Assembly: GCF_040807025.1 (NCBI RefSeq)
Contig: NC_090952.1
Location: 22,937,068-23,001,067 of the forward strand
Direction: 5' to 3'
Length of the DNA stretch: 64,000 nt
Source of the DNA: Struthio camelus
Lineage: Eukaryota > Chordata > Aves > Struthioniformes > Struthionidae
Under the pieces are notes generated by a model. That model worked only from the letters and a program-made list of their open reading frames with translations, was not told where the DNA came from and did not search any database. This document shows, piece after piece, positions 48,622-62,621 of this stretch (position 1 is its first letter; each line of letters starts with the position of its first letter). The position numbers and the translations under genes were made by a program.

Positions 48622-48915
48622 AAACATTCTTAAACTTTTGGACCAAGACAGATTACTTCTCAAACAAACAAAAAGTGGAAGTTGTTCTATCTTTACTACC
48701 AGAGGACTACTAAAAGGAAAAGTTGTTTTTACCTTTTTTTTATTGTTGCCTGTTAAGTTTTCCCCTCCATGACTTTTATGCTTTTGTGAGGAAAAGTTAA
48801 ACCAATGTTTAATTTCATTTCAGAATTGTTAACATTTCTTTCAAAAAGCAGATGTTAAATGTATAAAACTTAAGCTGTGTACTAGTGTTGTAATTTTCAA
48901 AGTAAAGTTTCCCTG
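48622..48915 (+). other. RBMX: RBMX 3' UTR, proximal portion
   Basis: This is the sequence after the TAA stop. A candidate signal variant AGTAAA lies at 48900-48905. Canonical AATAAA hexamers occur only farther on, at 49899-49904 and 50194-50199, so longer 3' UTR forms are possible. The true end cannot be set from sequence alone. Confidence 0.5.
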
Positions 48916-51900
48916 AAATGCCACACTTCCCATCTGATTTTCCTCATGAATGGAACAAGCAGTTCTTAAGATCTTCCACACAACATCCAACCATCTAACA
49001 TGGAGATGGATTGTTCTACATATTCAGCCTCTCCTTCTTAAACAAAGTAGTTGCTTGTGATTTGGAGGGTGGTGGGGCTATTCCACGCTAGAAGTTCAGT
49101 TTGGCTAGATACTGAAGTCACATGGTGTCCCTAATACAAAATGCCTTCAAATGCTTGTGTAAAGAGAAATACAGGATATCAGTCACTTGACCTGAAAAAG
49201 CAAATGGATAATACTATTCTTTGCCTTCCTACTGTTTGATGGGGAGTTTGAAAAGATCTCCCAACCACGTAAAAGCCATGTACATGTAAGTCAGCTACAG
49301 AATACTGTAAAATTAAAAAAAAAAAAAATATGACCAATTCCATCAAAGAAGCTGCAAAACGGTGCTTACTCATACTGTTTCAAATTTTTGCAACTCTGTA
49401 GTGTCTCACTTTTAAAGGAACATCTTTGATTCCAAAGGAGAAAATAAGATAAGCAAAAGAAGTCTTTCTCCAACTTCTCAAAGGCTTATGGCTTCATAAA
49501 AACAAGTGAATCTTTCAGCATTCCACAACTGATTTAAAGCATCAAATGCCTGTGAAACAGCAAAGATGGTAAGCAAAGCAAACTAGTTTTTCAGTCTAAG
49601 TCAAAATTGAACCAAATTATCTTCTAGTACAGTAAGACAAGCTGCACGTCATGGCAATGGAAGTGCTGTCTAGATTTAAAAAAAAAAAAAAAAAGGAAAT
49701 GCTGCAGTACATTAGAAGTTCTCCAAATTCAACATTTCTTCTTGGATAAAAGTATTTATGGCACCAATTTTGAAACTAAGGACATTGAGAATGCAGCTCA
49801 GTGTAGACAGAATATTGCAAAGTAAGGTTGGGAGGGGGTATTTTGTGCCCAATACCTTTCAGTGAAGATGCTTAAGCAGGCTGCTTATACTATATTTTAA
49901 TAAAATTAAAGCCTTGTGAAATGAGAAATAGGTTTAGATTGAAAAATGTCACCTCGGCTATTGGGAGTTTGAAGCAAGCCATTGCAAACTTGATGTTTAG
50001 TTGGATGCCTGACTGTTTAGTTTGACACTGCATTACAGGGATATTCTAGTACATGTGGCAGAACCTGTGGCAAGTTGTGACTCAGGTAAAGCCATGAAGT
50101 TCAAAAGATGCTCTTGAATATAGTAGACGTGAAGACCTCCAACTAAAAAAAAAAAAACACAAAGCAAAAGCCTTGTACTACTGTTTAGTCCTCAATAAAT
50201 TTTGTCGTTCAACATAAGGATTTAACATGGCAGTGCACCATTGGAAAGGAATGAGAATCCATAAGCCATGCAACCTGTCACTAAACCATTCCAGTCCATT
50301 CCAAGCCAGTGAATCTTCCACAACTTAAAAAGAGAAGTAGTAACACTTGCAACAGACTAATCTGCAAGCCCAAACTTGTGACTTTTGGAAGGGGGGGGGG
50401 GGGGGACACTATAGGTTGACTCTTATCCTAAAACGTGCTTATTCTCAGTTTGTTGTATCTTATTTTGATTGCAGGTTGATACTTTTTTGAAGATAACCTC
50501 TGAAATAATGCTGACTCGTATGTGTTAATGACAGAGACGGGTGGTGGCTGTACCAGTACAGAAGGTAAGTAGTATGCTGGTAGAACAGCTGGATAGATGA
50601 TTTCTGGAGGTTCTGTATTTATAGACTTGAGTGGACGTTCCTGGTGTAATCTCCAGTTCCAAGTGGCTGAGTCGTCTCTGCTTTCTGTTTGAAAGCAAGT
50701 TTTGGAGGAGGAGAAGGTTATAGCAGGCCTTTTAATTACTACGTTAGGAACGATAAGGAGAGACTTGCTTCTCATCTCTAGAAATTGGTCCAGTTTGGGT
50801 ACAACCTATTGTTACTACAAATGCACCTCGATCACACTGCAGAAATTTACTTAGTCTAGGAATCTTAGTGTAAAGACCATCAAAAAAAAAAAGTGGAGTA
50901 ATAGATGTATGTGCAGATATTTAATCAGTCTTGTTAAATAGGTAGAACATGAAGTTAAATGACTAAACTGTGTAGTCTTTGATTAGGAGTTTATCTCTTC
51001 AGAGGTCTTTGGATTAAGCAGTAGACTTTCCAGCAACTCGAAAATGATTCAAAACTGTGTTTCATGGCTTTGAAGCCTACCACGTTAATATTCTCTGTGA
51101 GTGGAGGGACAGGTAGATACAGGAGCAACTGTCTCCAAACTATGTTAAAGAGTGACTGTCAGTTTCTTTTCTTCTGGTGCTCACTAGGAAAAAAAAGAAT
51201 GAAAGCAGTATTTGTTGTTGTTCTTCTAGAACTTTCTGGAAAACTCTTCAACCAAATAATTGTCCCAAAAAGGTTTGAAACAACTTTTTTATTGCGTGCA
51301 ATGTCTGTTACAAACTAGTATACAGTAAACGATAAGGGCAAATCCTTCTTCCAAGGAAAGATTTATGTAAAAATTGTGTGTATTTGCAGAAGTTTGGCGA
51401 GAAAACATCTTTTTATGTAACGAATGTTTTTCAAAGTACTTTATAAACACAAGAACATAATTTGATGTTAATTTCAAATGCTGCTTTTAAGCACCAGCTT
51501 TTTAAATGGCAAAAAGAAGAGGCTTTAGTTGGTACGGTGGTGTTTATCTGACCCATTGTTACCGATTTTAGGGAGGCTGTGTCTCGTGTGAGAGAAAGGT
51601 TAGTTTGCGTACTATATGCTTGTAATTTCAGTTTACTTAAATTTATTCTTTTTGATTTAAAGCCTCAGCCACAGCAACTAAATATCTGAAATGTTTTTGT
51701 CAGAGTACTCTTGCCAAATTGCTCCTGTTACGTTTATTTAGAGGAAAAAAATATGCCTTTATTTCAGGGTACTGGATTTTACTTCAGAAAACGATGGGAA
51801 CGTCATGTATGTTTCCGTGCTAAGAGTCAGAGGAAACATAGAACTAACCCAATCAAAGAAAAACTACTACCTGACCAACTTTCAGATTTCTGTCACTGTT

Positions 51901-54900
51901 GATACAATTTCAACCAAAAGACCCCCCCCTACTTTCTTCATTTTCATGTTATTCTTAAGCGTGACTGTTAGTGTGTTAAAATCACAAAACCTACCAGAAA
52001 GGACACTATTTGAACTGCAGTGTCTACTATTTGAACTGCAAAAATAAATAAATTAGATAACATAATCTTTCTTTCATTCAGAAATCACTGAGCTCAATAA
52101 TATGACACCATCTTAGATTAGAGGAATGCATCTATAATAAGCTCTTTCTCTTTTTCCCAAGAACTAGTAGACGTAAATTCTTAAATTCACAGTTTGAGGC
52201 TCGCCTGGATAATGAATTAATGAATCCTCTGATAAAGAGGTGGAACGCTGGCATTAATATGCTGCATCGTTGGTGACTTGACAAAGTTTTCCCGAATCAC
52301 CTTGCAGATTATGTTAGAATATTTTTAACTTTTGGATCTGTGTGTCGCATATTAGCGTTAATTCTCTTGTGTTGGCTGGGAAGGAGAAGATAAAATAAAT
52401 TATCCTTGGCAAGTGAAAAGGTTTCTCTCTTTCTGGAATATTAGATTTGTTTTACTATGGATTAGTACTTAGTGGACCGTGTTGTAATTAATAAAGATAT
52501 TCAAGATAAAATTACACTTCTTTAGCCTACTTTGCAGCTTATAAACCTTACTAAATTTTCTAACAGGAAAGGTGACAATGTTAGTTTAAGGAGTGGTAGA
52601 TAGTACTTAACGGACTGCATGGCAGGAAAGCTAATACTGTCTTACTAAAAATAAGGATGTAGTTGTACTAATTCAGCAAGCTATTTGCCTTTTCTTGATC
52701 CTAAGTTGATAGCAATAATAATTGCGTTTTTAATTCAGTTCACACCACAACGTTATTTACAGATGTGCGTATGTGCATACCAGTTTATTATGGGAGAGCC
52801 AGTGGGATTTTGTGGTGGCAGTTTTGAAGGGATGTACCCTGGAATTACTTGGTGCTCCCCCCGGAGATGCTGTTGTACAATAGGAATACAGGTAGACCTC
52901 AGACTGTTTCGATTGTTGTAGTTAAGTACTGATGTATTTTCATACCCTTGGCACAAATTGAAAACAACCCAAATGTCTGCATTGTGCATGTATAAATACA
53001 TTGATCAACTCAAAGATTATTTAGCCTTTTTGTCTGTCTGCTGGTTTCTGAGAGTGTACTAACTTGACTTTCCTCTTTTCAGTTATGGGGACTGGAAGAA
53101 GGCACTGGAGCAGTGGAGATGTGTTGGAAAATCGAAGGATAACAAAATACAACAGATAAAACTTGGGCTTTGAGTACGATGTTGACCAGTATTTGTTTTA
53201 GAGGGCTGTGTTTCATTCAGGAATTGCATCTGAAAGTAGTGCTACTTATCTCTTGGATGTAAGCTCTCAGATAAGTGGAAACCAGTTGCTGTTTCTGCAG
53301 CTAACCTCTTCTAAGTAGTAAGCCCTTTTTTTTTAGTCAGTATACATGCATCAGTGGATTGTGCAGCAGAAGAACATTCCAGCGGTGCTCTTCACATAGG
53401 GTGCTTTTGTTGTGTGCTAAAAAAGGAGCAAGTTTCATAAAAGTGAGTTTGAGCCCTCCAAAATGCAGAGGAAAAGGGTGTCCTTCACAAAGAAAGAGAC
53501 CGATAAAAGTTGTATGACATTTTTACATTAACAGTGGTATAACTGTTCAAGCCTTTTTGATGGGAGGAAGGAAGTGCTGATAAAACCATATTTGTGATAA
53601 ATCCCCAGAATAGTATTCAGAAAAACTCCAGCCAGCGTTACTACTACTTATACATGTGCCGTTCTATAGAAACAAGATGTTTTCTTAATTTACCTAGGTT
53701 TTGGTGCATTCATACCCTCATAAGTGTTGATGTGCCAATGTATACGAGAGTAATCCTCAGTCATCATTTTTTCATAAAGCTAACTACAGATTGATGGAAA
53801 TCTTTACACAGTCATGGCTAATAAAGTTTATATTGACTTCTTGTACTGTAGACATAAACTGATTTTATTTAAACAACACCTAGTCTATAAGGATTAGCTT
53901 AAAAAGAAAACATGCATTTCTTACTGAAAGAATTTAAAACTGCCTTTGGGTTTGGGGTAAGACTCTCACTTTGAGCTTCAGTTATGGACTGCAAACTCTA
54001 GGGAGTGCGTCTTCCTGTATGTAGCAAGGCGATGGACAGAATTGCATTATTTTCCAGGGCTAATAAACTTACTGTTAAACAAAAGCATTATTAGCTTGTT
54101 TAAGGAACTCCTTGCTTCTTAGCTACACGTACGTGGTGGAAATAGTTACCATTATTATACAGTAATGGAAGTTTATTGTTATGAAGAGGTCTTAGAGAAT
54201 GCACCTCATTTCTTCAAGAATGGTGATATGCTGTGCTATTAAAAGACGCCTTTTTAGCCGTAGTTTATCGTCTGGCTGCGGCTGCCTAAAATACAATCCC
54301 AGCACACGAGCTACTGTATGAACAAAAATTACGTCTGCCTAACATGGTAAATAGATCATGTTGGTGCTGCATTCCCATTAGCTTATGCGCTGACTCAAAT
54401 TACGTTCTTGAAAGTCTCTAGTTTAAAAGGAGATTGTAGACCAACATGCTTTTCTAAAGCTAATACTATCGTCATTATCAGTCATTGTCTGAATCAGACT
54501 GCAATAGAAGTTTATTGGTAACTTAGGGGTGAAGGTTGACTCTGCATGAGAAGATTGACAGTTCGTTTGATTTGTCCCTGTCAGCAGATAGCTAATGTTG
54601 AGATCAGAGATGATAACTTTTCCAAAGAAAGACCAAACAAGAAACTGTTCCTCACTTTGTGGATCTACCTCGATACCCGTGGTTCTGCCACAGAATTACT
54701 TCACCAGTGAGAAGAGGTGAAAACATCGGTACATTTTCAGTGGGATCCTGATGTTCTGAAAGATGTAAAAGTTGGCCTCAAAGTAGTTAGAGTACCATAT
54801 GTTTTGGGGGCTTTCTGAATGTGTGAGAGAGCAAATGGCTCTGGGTCAGTCTTTCGAGCTGTTGGTACGTGTCCAGCACGTCAGAGGTATTTTCATTTAA

Positions 54901-56780
54901 TCATAGTTGCAACTGATGGATGCAGAACAGGCATGGAACTCTTAAGACTGTCTGCCAAAAAATGAAAGGTTAGATACTTGTTTTGGAGGGGGGAATGAGC
55001 AAAGTATTCTTTGGCGTTCAGGTTTGTAGTACCGCGTTTAATGAAGCAGGTGTGGATTTTTCCCTTCCTTGAAGTACTTCTCGTGCTCTACATCAGAAGC
55101 CGGTGGATTCTAATCAAGAATACTGGAGTGGATGTCTTCCATTTGAGAATGGTGGGCCACAGTATATGAATGAGCATTGCCAATTATCTTGCCTACTATA
55201 GATTTGAGAAAAGGCAAGCTCTGAAAGTGGAGAGTGCAAGTATGCACTTCCACAAACAAAATAGTACTGCTCATGAGAACTTTAAAAAAGCCTACTGTTT
55301 TGAGGGTCTCTAATTATAAATTTCAAGTAAATTTTTCTGCACATACGGATAGCTATAGATGAACTTTACCAGATGGCAGTGAGTTTTGTGATTTAGCTTC
55401 AGTCAGTGTTAACCATTCACTCTGGCAGCTGCTAGTGTTACTAGTATTTTCATATAAAACAGAATTCATCCCAACATCCTGTGGCCAAAAATCTCTAAAC
55501 CTAAAAGGGCAGTTCTGAATTCTTACTACTAGCTATTAAAAATGATCCTTAGGTATGTCCCAGTCGTAGGACCTGGAAAGTGGGGACACAAAACAACACA
55601 TACCTTGCATGTAGTTTTTTCCTTTTGCTCTTCTCTTTCTCCCTACACCTCAAATTATAAGCCTCAGCGATTCAAGAGAGCTGATGTCTTGAAACCAGCT
55701 GCTTCAAGCAACAGGCTCAGGAATTGATTTATCATTTAGAACATTGTCAGAGAATTTTTGGTCTCTAGGATAGTTACTTCTTCCTGTTTCATTGCTTTCT
55801 ATCCCTGTTGCTCTAGTTAACTTCTTAGGAGTCATGAGTTGGTTAGAAAATGGTAGTTTTCTGTCTGTTGGTGAAAGGACAGTTGGAAAACTGTGAGATG
55901 ACTGGACTCTACTAAATTAACATCACCAGTAGTGCTGGCTAATATTACCCTAGAGCAGGGTAAAAAATTCCTAAAACGACTCTATCCTCATGCAGTAGAT
56001 CCTGTAGAGAGCTTGTAGAAAGGGACGCTTTAATGGGACAAGTAAAATAGTTGGAAATTTTCATTCTCTGCTTCATATAAAAAAAGACTTAAATTTGGTT
56101 TATGAAGTTTTCACAGTTACCCAAGATGTTTGCTTTGACAGATGGTAATCTTGCAAAAGAACATTTTGGATTATATGTTTATTTCTTGTATAAAATAGTT
56201 GAGGAAAAAAATGAGATTTTGACAAATGCGTGATTAGAATCATAATCAGATTTTGCAAATGGAAAACTGTTGTAAAATGGCAGTGATTTAAAATGAAGAC
56301 TTTACCTCAGAAAGTTAAAAATTAAATTTTATTTAAAAGCTTGCATGGCATGTTTCCCCCCAAATCATCTGTAGTGTAACATACAATTTTAATACTGTAA
56401 ATATTGCAGTGCACTAGGAAATACTGACCTTTACTTTGTTGAACAATAGCCACAAGACCAAGCTTACCAGGTTGTAGAATGACATCTGTCACAAGGAGAA
56501 AGTAACTAGGTAAGACCTTGGTACAATATAAGTATCTGCACAGAATACTTCTGTTTTCAGAAATGCTGAAAATGTGTAGTAGGTATGCTTTCACTATATC
56601 CCTTTGAAGTAACAGAGTTCTGTAAACCATTGTACAAGGACGTTTCCTACCTTAGAGTAACTATAGTTCTGGTTCTTAAAATTCAGTGAGTTTCAGTGCC
56701 CAGTGAAAAAAAGTCGTTTCACTCTTAAGCCCTGCACGCGCCAGAAGAGGCAGGAAGATGTAATCACGGATGTGGGTTAG
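48916..56780. other. Intergenic region between RBMX and ARHGEF6
   Basis: About 7.9 kb without a supported coding exon. It may include distal RBMX 3' UTR in its first 1.3 kb. A G15 run lies at 50391-50405 and A runs lie near 49315, 49678 and 50143. A splice-flanked 90-bp segment at 50475-50564 (plus strand) could be a noncoding exon. Minus-strand frames at 50428-50775 and 56322-56630 have no recognisable family. Confidence 0.5.
50391..50405 (+). repeat. G(15) homopolymer
   Basis: Fifteen consecutive G follow GGAA. The run lies downstream of RBMX. No function is evident. Confidence 0.9.
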
Positions 56781-56825
56781 AGCGAGTTGTTGCACAGAAG
56801 TGCAGTGAAGGCAGAACTCTCAGCA

Positions 56826-58099
56826 ATGAATCCAGAAGAGCAAATTGTAACATGGCTTATTTCATTAGGAGTTTTGAATTCTCCCAAGAAAATAGTAGAG
56901 GATCCAGAGGAGTTCCTGAAAACTTCTCTGAAAGATGGAATAGTGCTTTGTAGACTCATTAATCGCCTTCTTCCAGGATCTGCAGAAAAGGTAACTTTTT
57001 AGATACGTTTCACTAGCCTGAAGTTAGAGCGCTGTTTGGTGAAATAGTGCACTGCTTATTATAGGATATGGTTTTCTTTGGTAGGTAGCATGAGTGAGGA
57101 AGATCAGCAAGATCAACATGTTTAAGTTACTAGTTAAATCTAACTTAGGGTAAAGTAGGATCCTAGCTTTCGGTTTTTGATTTTCTCTCTTTAACATCCA
57201 CAAAAACCCAGAAGGTTGTAGTTTGGCGACTTAGGTGTTCCTTTCAGCGGCAGAGGAAATACTAGGCCTACCAAAAGTCAAAAAACACCTTATTTTTGAA
57301 CAGATGGATGTGTGGTTTGTCTCTATAGAAGTAAATATAGTTTGGAACTGTCACTGTAAAATACCTTGCTATTCAGGAAGTACATTGGGGAGAGCAAGAT
57401 GAGGCTAGAAGTAAATGAACCTTGCATCCGTGCCATTTTGAACTGTTTCAAGTCAAGCAAATACGTTTATGTTGAAGCAGTTTAAGCCATCTGAGAACCT
57501 TGTATTAGGGTTTTGCTAGGCATATGTGTGTGCAGTCCAAAACAGTGATAAGTAACTGTGGGGAAAAAAGGGGAAGGAGTGTGATGAGAGATAGGAAATG
57601 GCAGCACAGAAGAGAATCTGTTTTAATTAAAGGAAGAAGCAGGTTCGTCCCCACCCTGTAAAATAGGTGCCTTTGTTTAAAAAGCAAAAATCACTTTTGT
57701 TAGCTACTTATCTCTTGTTTATATATGATGGTTTGGGGCAGTGCATTCTTAAAGGTCATCAGTTTCCCACTATCGCTTTAGGGCACTGTCGTATGTTGAC
57801 ATTCAAAACAAGATGCCGACCATTTCGATTTATGCATCACTTCCTCCGGTGGCTCTTTCTTCCTGGTTCGACAGCTTGCCTGCCACCCCCATCCGCCCCC
57901 TTAAGAAGCTTCCCTAATTCAATATAAAACGCACATGTCAATATTCATGCAGGCCTTCTGAATAGAGGCTGTGCAGAAGGTAACATAGTGATCTTGGTGG
58001 ATTTTATTTCTTTAGTATTGTCTGGAGCCTAAAAATGAAGCTGATTGCATCAGTAATATTCAAGAGTTCCTAAAAGGCTGTGCAGTTTTTAAAGTGGAG
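56826..58099 (+). CDS. ARHGEF6: ARHGEF6 (alpha-PIX / Cool-2) Rac/Cdc42 GEF, first two coding exons, partial
   Basis: ARHGEF6 activates Rac1 and Cdc42 and binds PAK and GIT proteins at focal adhesions and synapses. Only the 5' part is in the window: exon 56826-56990 (55 codons, [20 protein letters not shown]...) and exon 58016-58099 (28 codons, [20 protein letters not shown]...). Both are phase 0 with clean splice sites (AAAAG|GTAAC, TTTAG|TATTG, GGAG|GTAAGT). Together they encode most of the calponin-homology domain, with the conserved TWLISLGVL and [12 protein letters not shown] segments. The sequence fits ARHGEF6 rather than its paralog ARHGEF7, for example MNPEEQ instead of MNSAEQ and [10 protein letters not shown] in exon 2. 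The ATG at 56826 matches the family start; an upstream in-frame stretch lacks an ATG. The remaining CH, SH3, DH and PH exons lie beyond position 64000, since no third exon was found after 58099. Confidence 0.93.
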
Positions 58100-59589
58100 G
58101 TAAGTCAACTAGTATCCTTCACATTATTTTGTTCTCATAATGTGCTTGTTTAATATATATTCTAAAAGGAAGCCAAATACCAGAGGGGCAGGTAGTCATT
58201 CCTAATCTTTTGTATCGGGAACGTGAATAAGAATGTGGGTAATGTAATATTGTGGCTGGAGAATTTGGAAATGGAGTGTTTTGACTGTGAGCTTAACAGA
58301 TTCCTTCAAGACTTTGAGAGGAATCTAAACAGTCACATAGAAATATACACAGCGATAACAGAAATTCTGTCTAAACACAGTTGAGCTGTGTTGACCGCTT
58401 TGGTTTTTTTTTTTTTTTTTTTCCCTCCCCCACAAGGGCTTGCCATTTTTAGCCTTGCTTTAGTATAAAGGTGAAATATTCTTAATACTGCAGTATTTTT
58501 ATCCATTTGCAAGCACTGAGAGAGATTCTGCCAAATACGTCATATGAAGTGGTCCTTATACATACAAATAATCCTATTGTAGACAAAAGATAACTTTTCA
58601 GTGGCTATTCCTGGTGCTGTATGATTCTTATGCCTAATCATCGTTCGTATTTACAAGAACAGAGTCCAAATGCATCACTTAAGAGTTCAGATAATTTTGC
58701 CGTTATATTTTTACAAATGCACATGCATTTAAAATGTTTTTAAAAACTTTGATATAACCCTTAAATTTCTACAGTAAAAAGGACCCTGTATCTAAGAGCT
58801 GTCACTAACTTGTTTGAAGTTTTATCCACATTACAAAAAATATATATATATATTCTGAAGATAAATTCCGCTAGAAGTAGGGAACAGCATCCTTGGGCAT
58901 TACAGAAAATTATGCACCACAGTGAGAGAGGGTCGAACCCATGGCAGCCCTGTTGCTGTGCTTTTCCTTTGGAGGTCTAAACAAGCAAAAAGAGACACTC
59001 TTCTCTTTTTAGCTAGCCGGCATGAAAATTCCTTCATTCCAGAAGTGTTTAACTAGCCTGTTGTTTCCCACTAATCCATTGCTAAAAGCCTACTGCAGCA
59101 GCCTAGTTTTAAGAGCAGACACATATAGAATCACTGAAGGGCTATCAGATCAGAAATCAGTGTTGCCAGTCTTCTGGTACTTGACCATGTGATTTTTTTT
59201 CAGTTTTTCAGAGAGATTATTTTTCTATTTAAAAAATAGATCTAGTCATAATTGTTGTGGTGGAAAACACTAAAAATAGGAATCAAACTGCAAAAATACA
59301 AGTCAAGGGAACAGTCTTGAACTCTGTCACGCTTTAAAATCTCATAATTTTTAATCTGGTCCTGAAATACTGCAGCCCCACTTCACAATTTTCAAATACT
59401 AGGGATGGGCAATATTTTGCATCCAGCCCTGGATGCAGCTCTGATCGTACTTGTTCCTTTTCTTTCTTGGTTTTATTTTAAGAAAAGAGTTCCAAATTTT
59501 TGTTTTTCTGATTTATAAGCCCCGTAATCGTTGAAATACTCTGAGCCTTCAGTTACTTTCATAGTGCACGTGATTGCCCCTTCTCAGTT

Positions 59590-59653
59590 CTCTAAAGCTA
59601 AATAAAAGCTCAAATCGAAAGTAGACCTCTAAAGCTAAATAAAAGCTCAAATC
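59590..59653 (+). repeat. Direct duplication of 27 bp, 37 bp apart start to start
   Basis: The 27 bases at 59590-59616 (beginning CTCTAAAGCTAAATAAAAGC) recur without mismatch at 59627-59653, separated by 10 bases. Lack of divergence suggests a recent duplication. Confidence 0.9.
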
Positions 59654-61761
59654 TCTCAAGCTTGCATTTAAATTTTGCAGCCAAATGAAAATAATTTCTC
59701 ATTGTTTTTTCATGGTACCAGAAATATTAGTAACAGTCATATTAGAGCACCAAGTGAAAACAGGAATTTTGCTTCTTTCTGGTTCCCCTCTGTAGTCTTG
59801 CTCTGGATGGTACAGCTCAGATGGTGGACAAGAGAGGGTATGTATCAGAGTGGTCATGCTCCTCCCATATTGCCACCTTTTCTGAGTGCTGTGGAGGCAA
59901 GGCCACAGGGGACGTGGTATCCTTCTGCCATCTCTGTTGCTCCTAAAGGTTGCCCTGTCTGGACCTTCTTGGCAAAGAGACTAAGCAGCGTACCTGTTGC
60001 TGGCCCTCCTTCCTATCAGATGCTTAGTTGGCCTTGGGAAGGGCCACTGCCCTTCAGAGGGGGGTTGTCTACGTTTACTCTGAAATCAGGAGCATCAGAG
60101 CAGACAGGGCACCTTCTTGTTCCGAAATCCTTCAGCAGTGAAACTACAGTGACTTGGCGTTTGCTGCATCTAAGGAAGATGAGCATAGCATAGCAAAAAC
60201 GGTCTGCTCCAGTAATCTAGCTTGAGGAAAGAGTAACACAAGGAAAGCTTTAATCTTAATAACAGGTTTGAGTTCCCTGAATGCCATGCTGCTGGTTACT
60301 CAGACTTTGGATTTGACAATAAAAACCTAATGGTTCTGTCAAATTCTGCCCTTCTCCAAGTGCCATGAAGGACTCCATTCCTTAGGAGAAAGAAATAGCC
60401 TGCCATTGCATTTGAGGTCCTTCTGCTGTCTTCAGACTGATAAGTGTATGTTAAGGTCAGAGATTCTGTTCCTGTTGCAGATGTGAGCAAAAGCGGAAGG
60501 AAGTTCAGAGGAAATTCGGAGGTCAGGACTTCTACTCTGGATATCCTGACTTCTACAAAAGGCCTCACATCAGGGAATCTCAAGCATGAGAAACTTCATA
60601 CGTGATATTAGCATCCCATCCTAGCACCCCATGGCTTCATCACAGTTTGCTACAGCAATGGCTACTTTCATACTATGCCTCAAGTTTGTTTTTGTTTGTC
60701 ACAGATGCTGGTACAGCTGCCATTTGGAGCCAAATACATACTTTTACCAGGCATTGCTAGCACACAGGAAAGGTGATTAGTTTGGAAGGAGAGCGTTTTC
60801 AACACAATTTGGCTGACACCTATGTCTGACCTTCCGCTGAATTGATACTGCTTTCCAATCTGTTCCCGTGGGAGGGCATTCAAGAGGTTACCCCTGTAGA
60901 GCTACATCTACGCGCTTCCCTCCTACCCTTCTTCTTTGTCGTCCTGGTAACTCTTAATCTTGGGAAGTGGAAGAAAGGCACAGCAAGGCAAGCAGCACCT
61001 TCTCCCTTTTTACAGTAACAGTGAAACATTTAGGCATAATGGAAGGGAGGGAAAAGGACTCTATGTGACCTTCCTGCAATGAGGTGGCTCCATTAAGCTG
61101 CAGCAGCTGTACGGGCCAGTGCAGTGAGCTGGAAGGGTCCATCTCATTTCAGGGTATAAATAACTAAACTTCACTTTTCCTTAGCTCCAACCTGGGGCTA
61201 AATCCTGCAAAGATTTGCTGCTTCAAATGCGTCAGTCCAAAAAAGGAAGGCGAGCAGGGCAATCAGCTCCTACTTCTAACAAGACAAGTGTTGTAATTAG
61301 ATGAAACAATGAGACTGCATCTAAAATTTTCCCACCGCTTTTCAGTGCCAAAATTTTCATGTCTATCAGTCCGACTCTGTTGAGACAGACGACTGGGGCA
61401 GAGGACATGAGCGCTCATTTGGAACTTGCCCTTAGATGAATTCTTTGGTAGTTTGAACTGAGGAAAAGCACAGATGACCTGGTTGTACTTTATCTAGACT
61501 GTGGCTTCAACCTCTGAGCTGTCTACATGACCCAAGAGCTGATCCAGTAAGTGAGTACTGCTAAAGTAAACAGTTGAATGCAAGTTGGATGAGGTGGGAG
61601 CAGAAGGATGTTCTGTCCCGAGGGCCAGATGGAGTCTAGCGTAGAAGATACGGAAAGATTGTGATGAATAAGAACAATAATGAAACGGGTAGAAAGCAAG
61701 GGATCCTAAAACAGCAGACTGAAAGCTAAGTCACCTGAAAGGTGAAGGGAGAGTAGTGTGT

Positions 61762-61789
61762 CACAGGCTACTGCACAGGCTACTGCACA
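61762..61789 (+). repeat. Short tandem duplication (12-bp unit)
   Basis: CACAGGCTACTG is repeated head to tail, followed by a partial third unit (CACAG). It lies in ARHGEF6 intron 2. Confidence 0.8.
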
Positions 61790-62621
61790 GTGCACAAGAA
61801 ACTCCAGGTCTAGCCTGTTCTTGAGAGACAGATAGGAACTGTTACAGTATTTGCTTTTGCTGTTGAAACCACTATGCATATCGTAACAGCAGTTCAACAG
61901 CATCACTTACTGCTGAAGAAGCATAAGATCATAACCTTCATTCAGCAGCAGTATTTTATTGCTAAGAGGACCGCAAGGCCTCTGGCAAGGGCCTGGATTT
62001 GGTGAACTAAGAAAGGTATTGCAAGATAAATCAATGGAGGTGTTTGCAACCTTTACCAAACTGTTTGTGCTAGGACTGAGGTCTTGGGAGGAGATGAAAA
62101 ATTGTTATCCTTTCAGCTCCCCATCCATGTGCTCCTAGAGCCTGCTCTGCTTTGGCTTCACTCCTATTTCCCTAGCCGGATAATGTCAGGAGAGCGAGCC
62201 TGTGCCAGGCACCCCCCAGCGCAAGCACCGGGGAACGGGTATCTCTGAAAGCACCTGTGGGAATCCAGAGGGACCCACTGTCCTGGAGACCTGCTGCTCG
62301 CAGATGTACGAGCTGTCCCTTAAAGTCATGTATCCCCTAAAACCTGGCATCACATTGGATCTCAGTCCAGTGCTTCATTTCCTTTCCATATTGCAGCCTG
62401 CTGTTGTGATGAAACGTCCGGGGAATTTCACACTCCCTGCAGGAGTTTTCATAGCACAGATGGGCGCGCGCAGCAGAGGCGCTGCGTTCGCTGCGCGGTG
62501 AGGAACGCGTTGTTTCTGAGAATGTCGCTTTCCCGACTGAATTGTGGCTCATCCACAGGGCCCTTTCATAGCATTTCTAAGTGTTGCAAAAGTGCTGTAA
62601 TTACCAATTTAATAGCCTGGA

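Larger units (their letters stand above)
58100..62600 (+). other. ARHGEF6: ARHGEF6 intron 2, first part
   Basis: I found no sequence matching the expected third exon (continuation of the CH domain). Most of the stretch is AT-rich; 59.8-61.2 kb is less AT-rich and holds an unexplained 172-codon open frame (59675-60193). A T run lies at about 58405-58422. Two small local duplications are listed separately. Confidence 0.55.
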
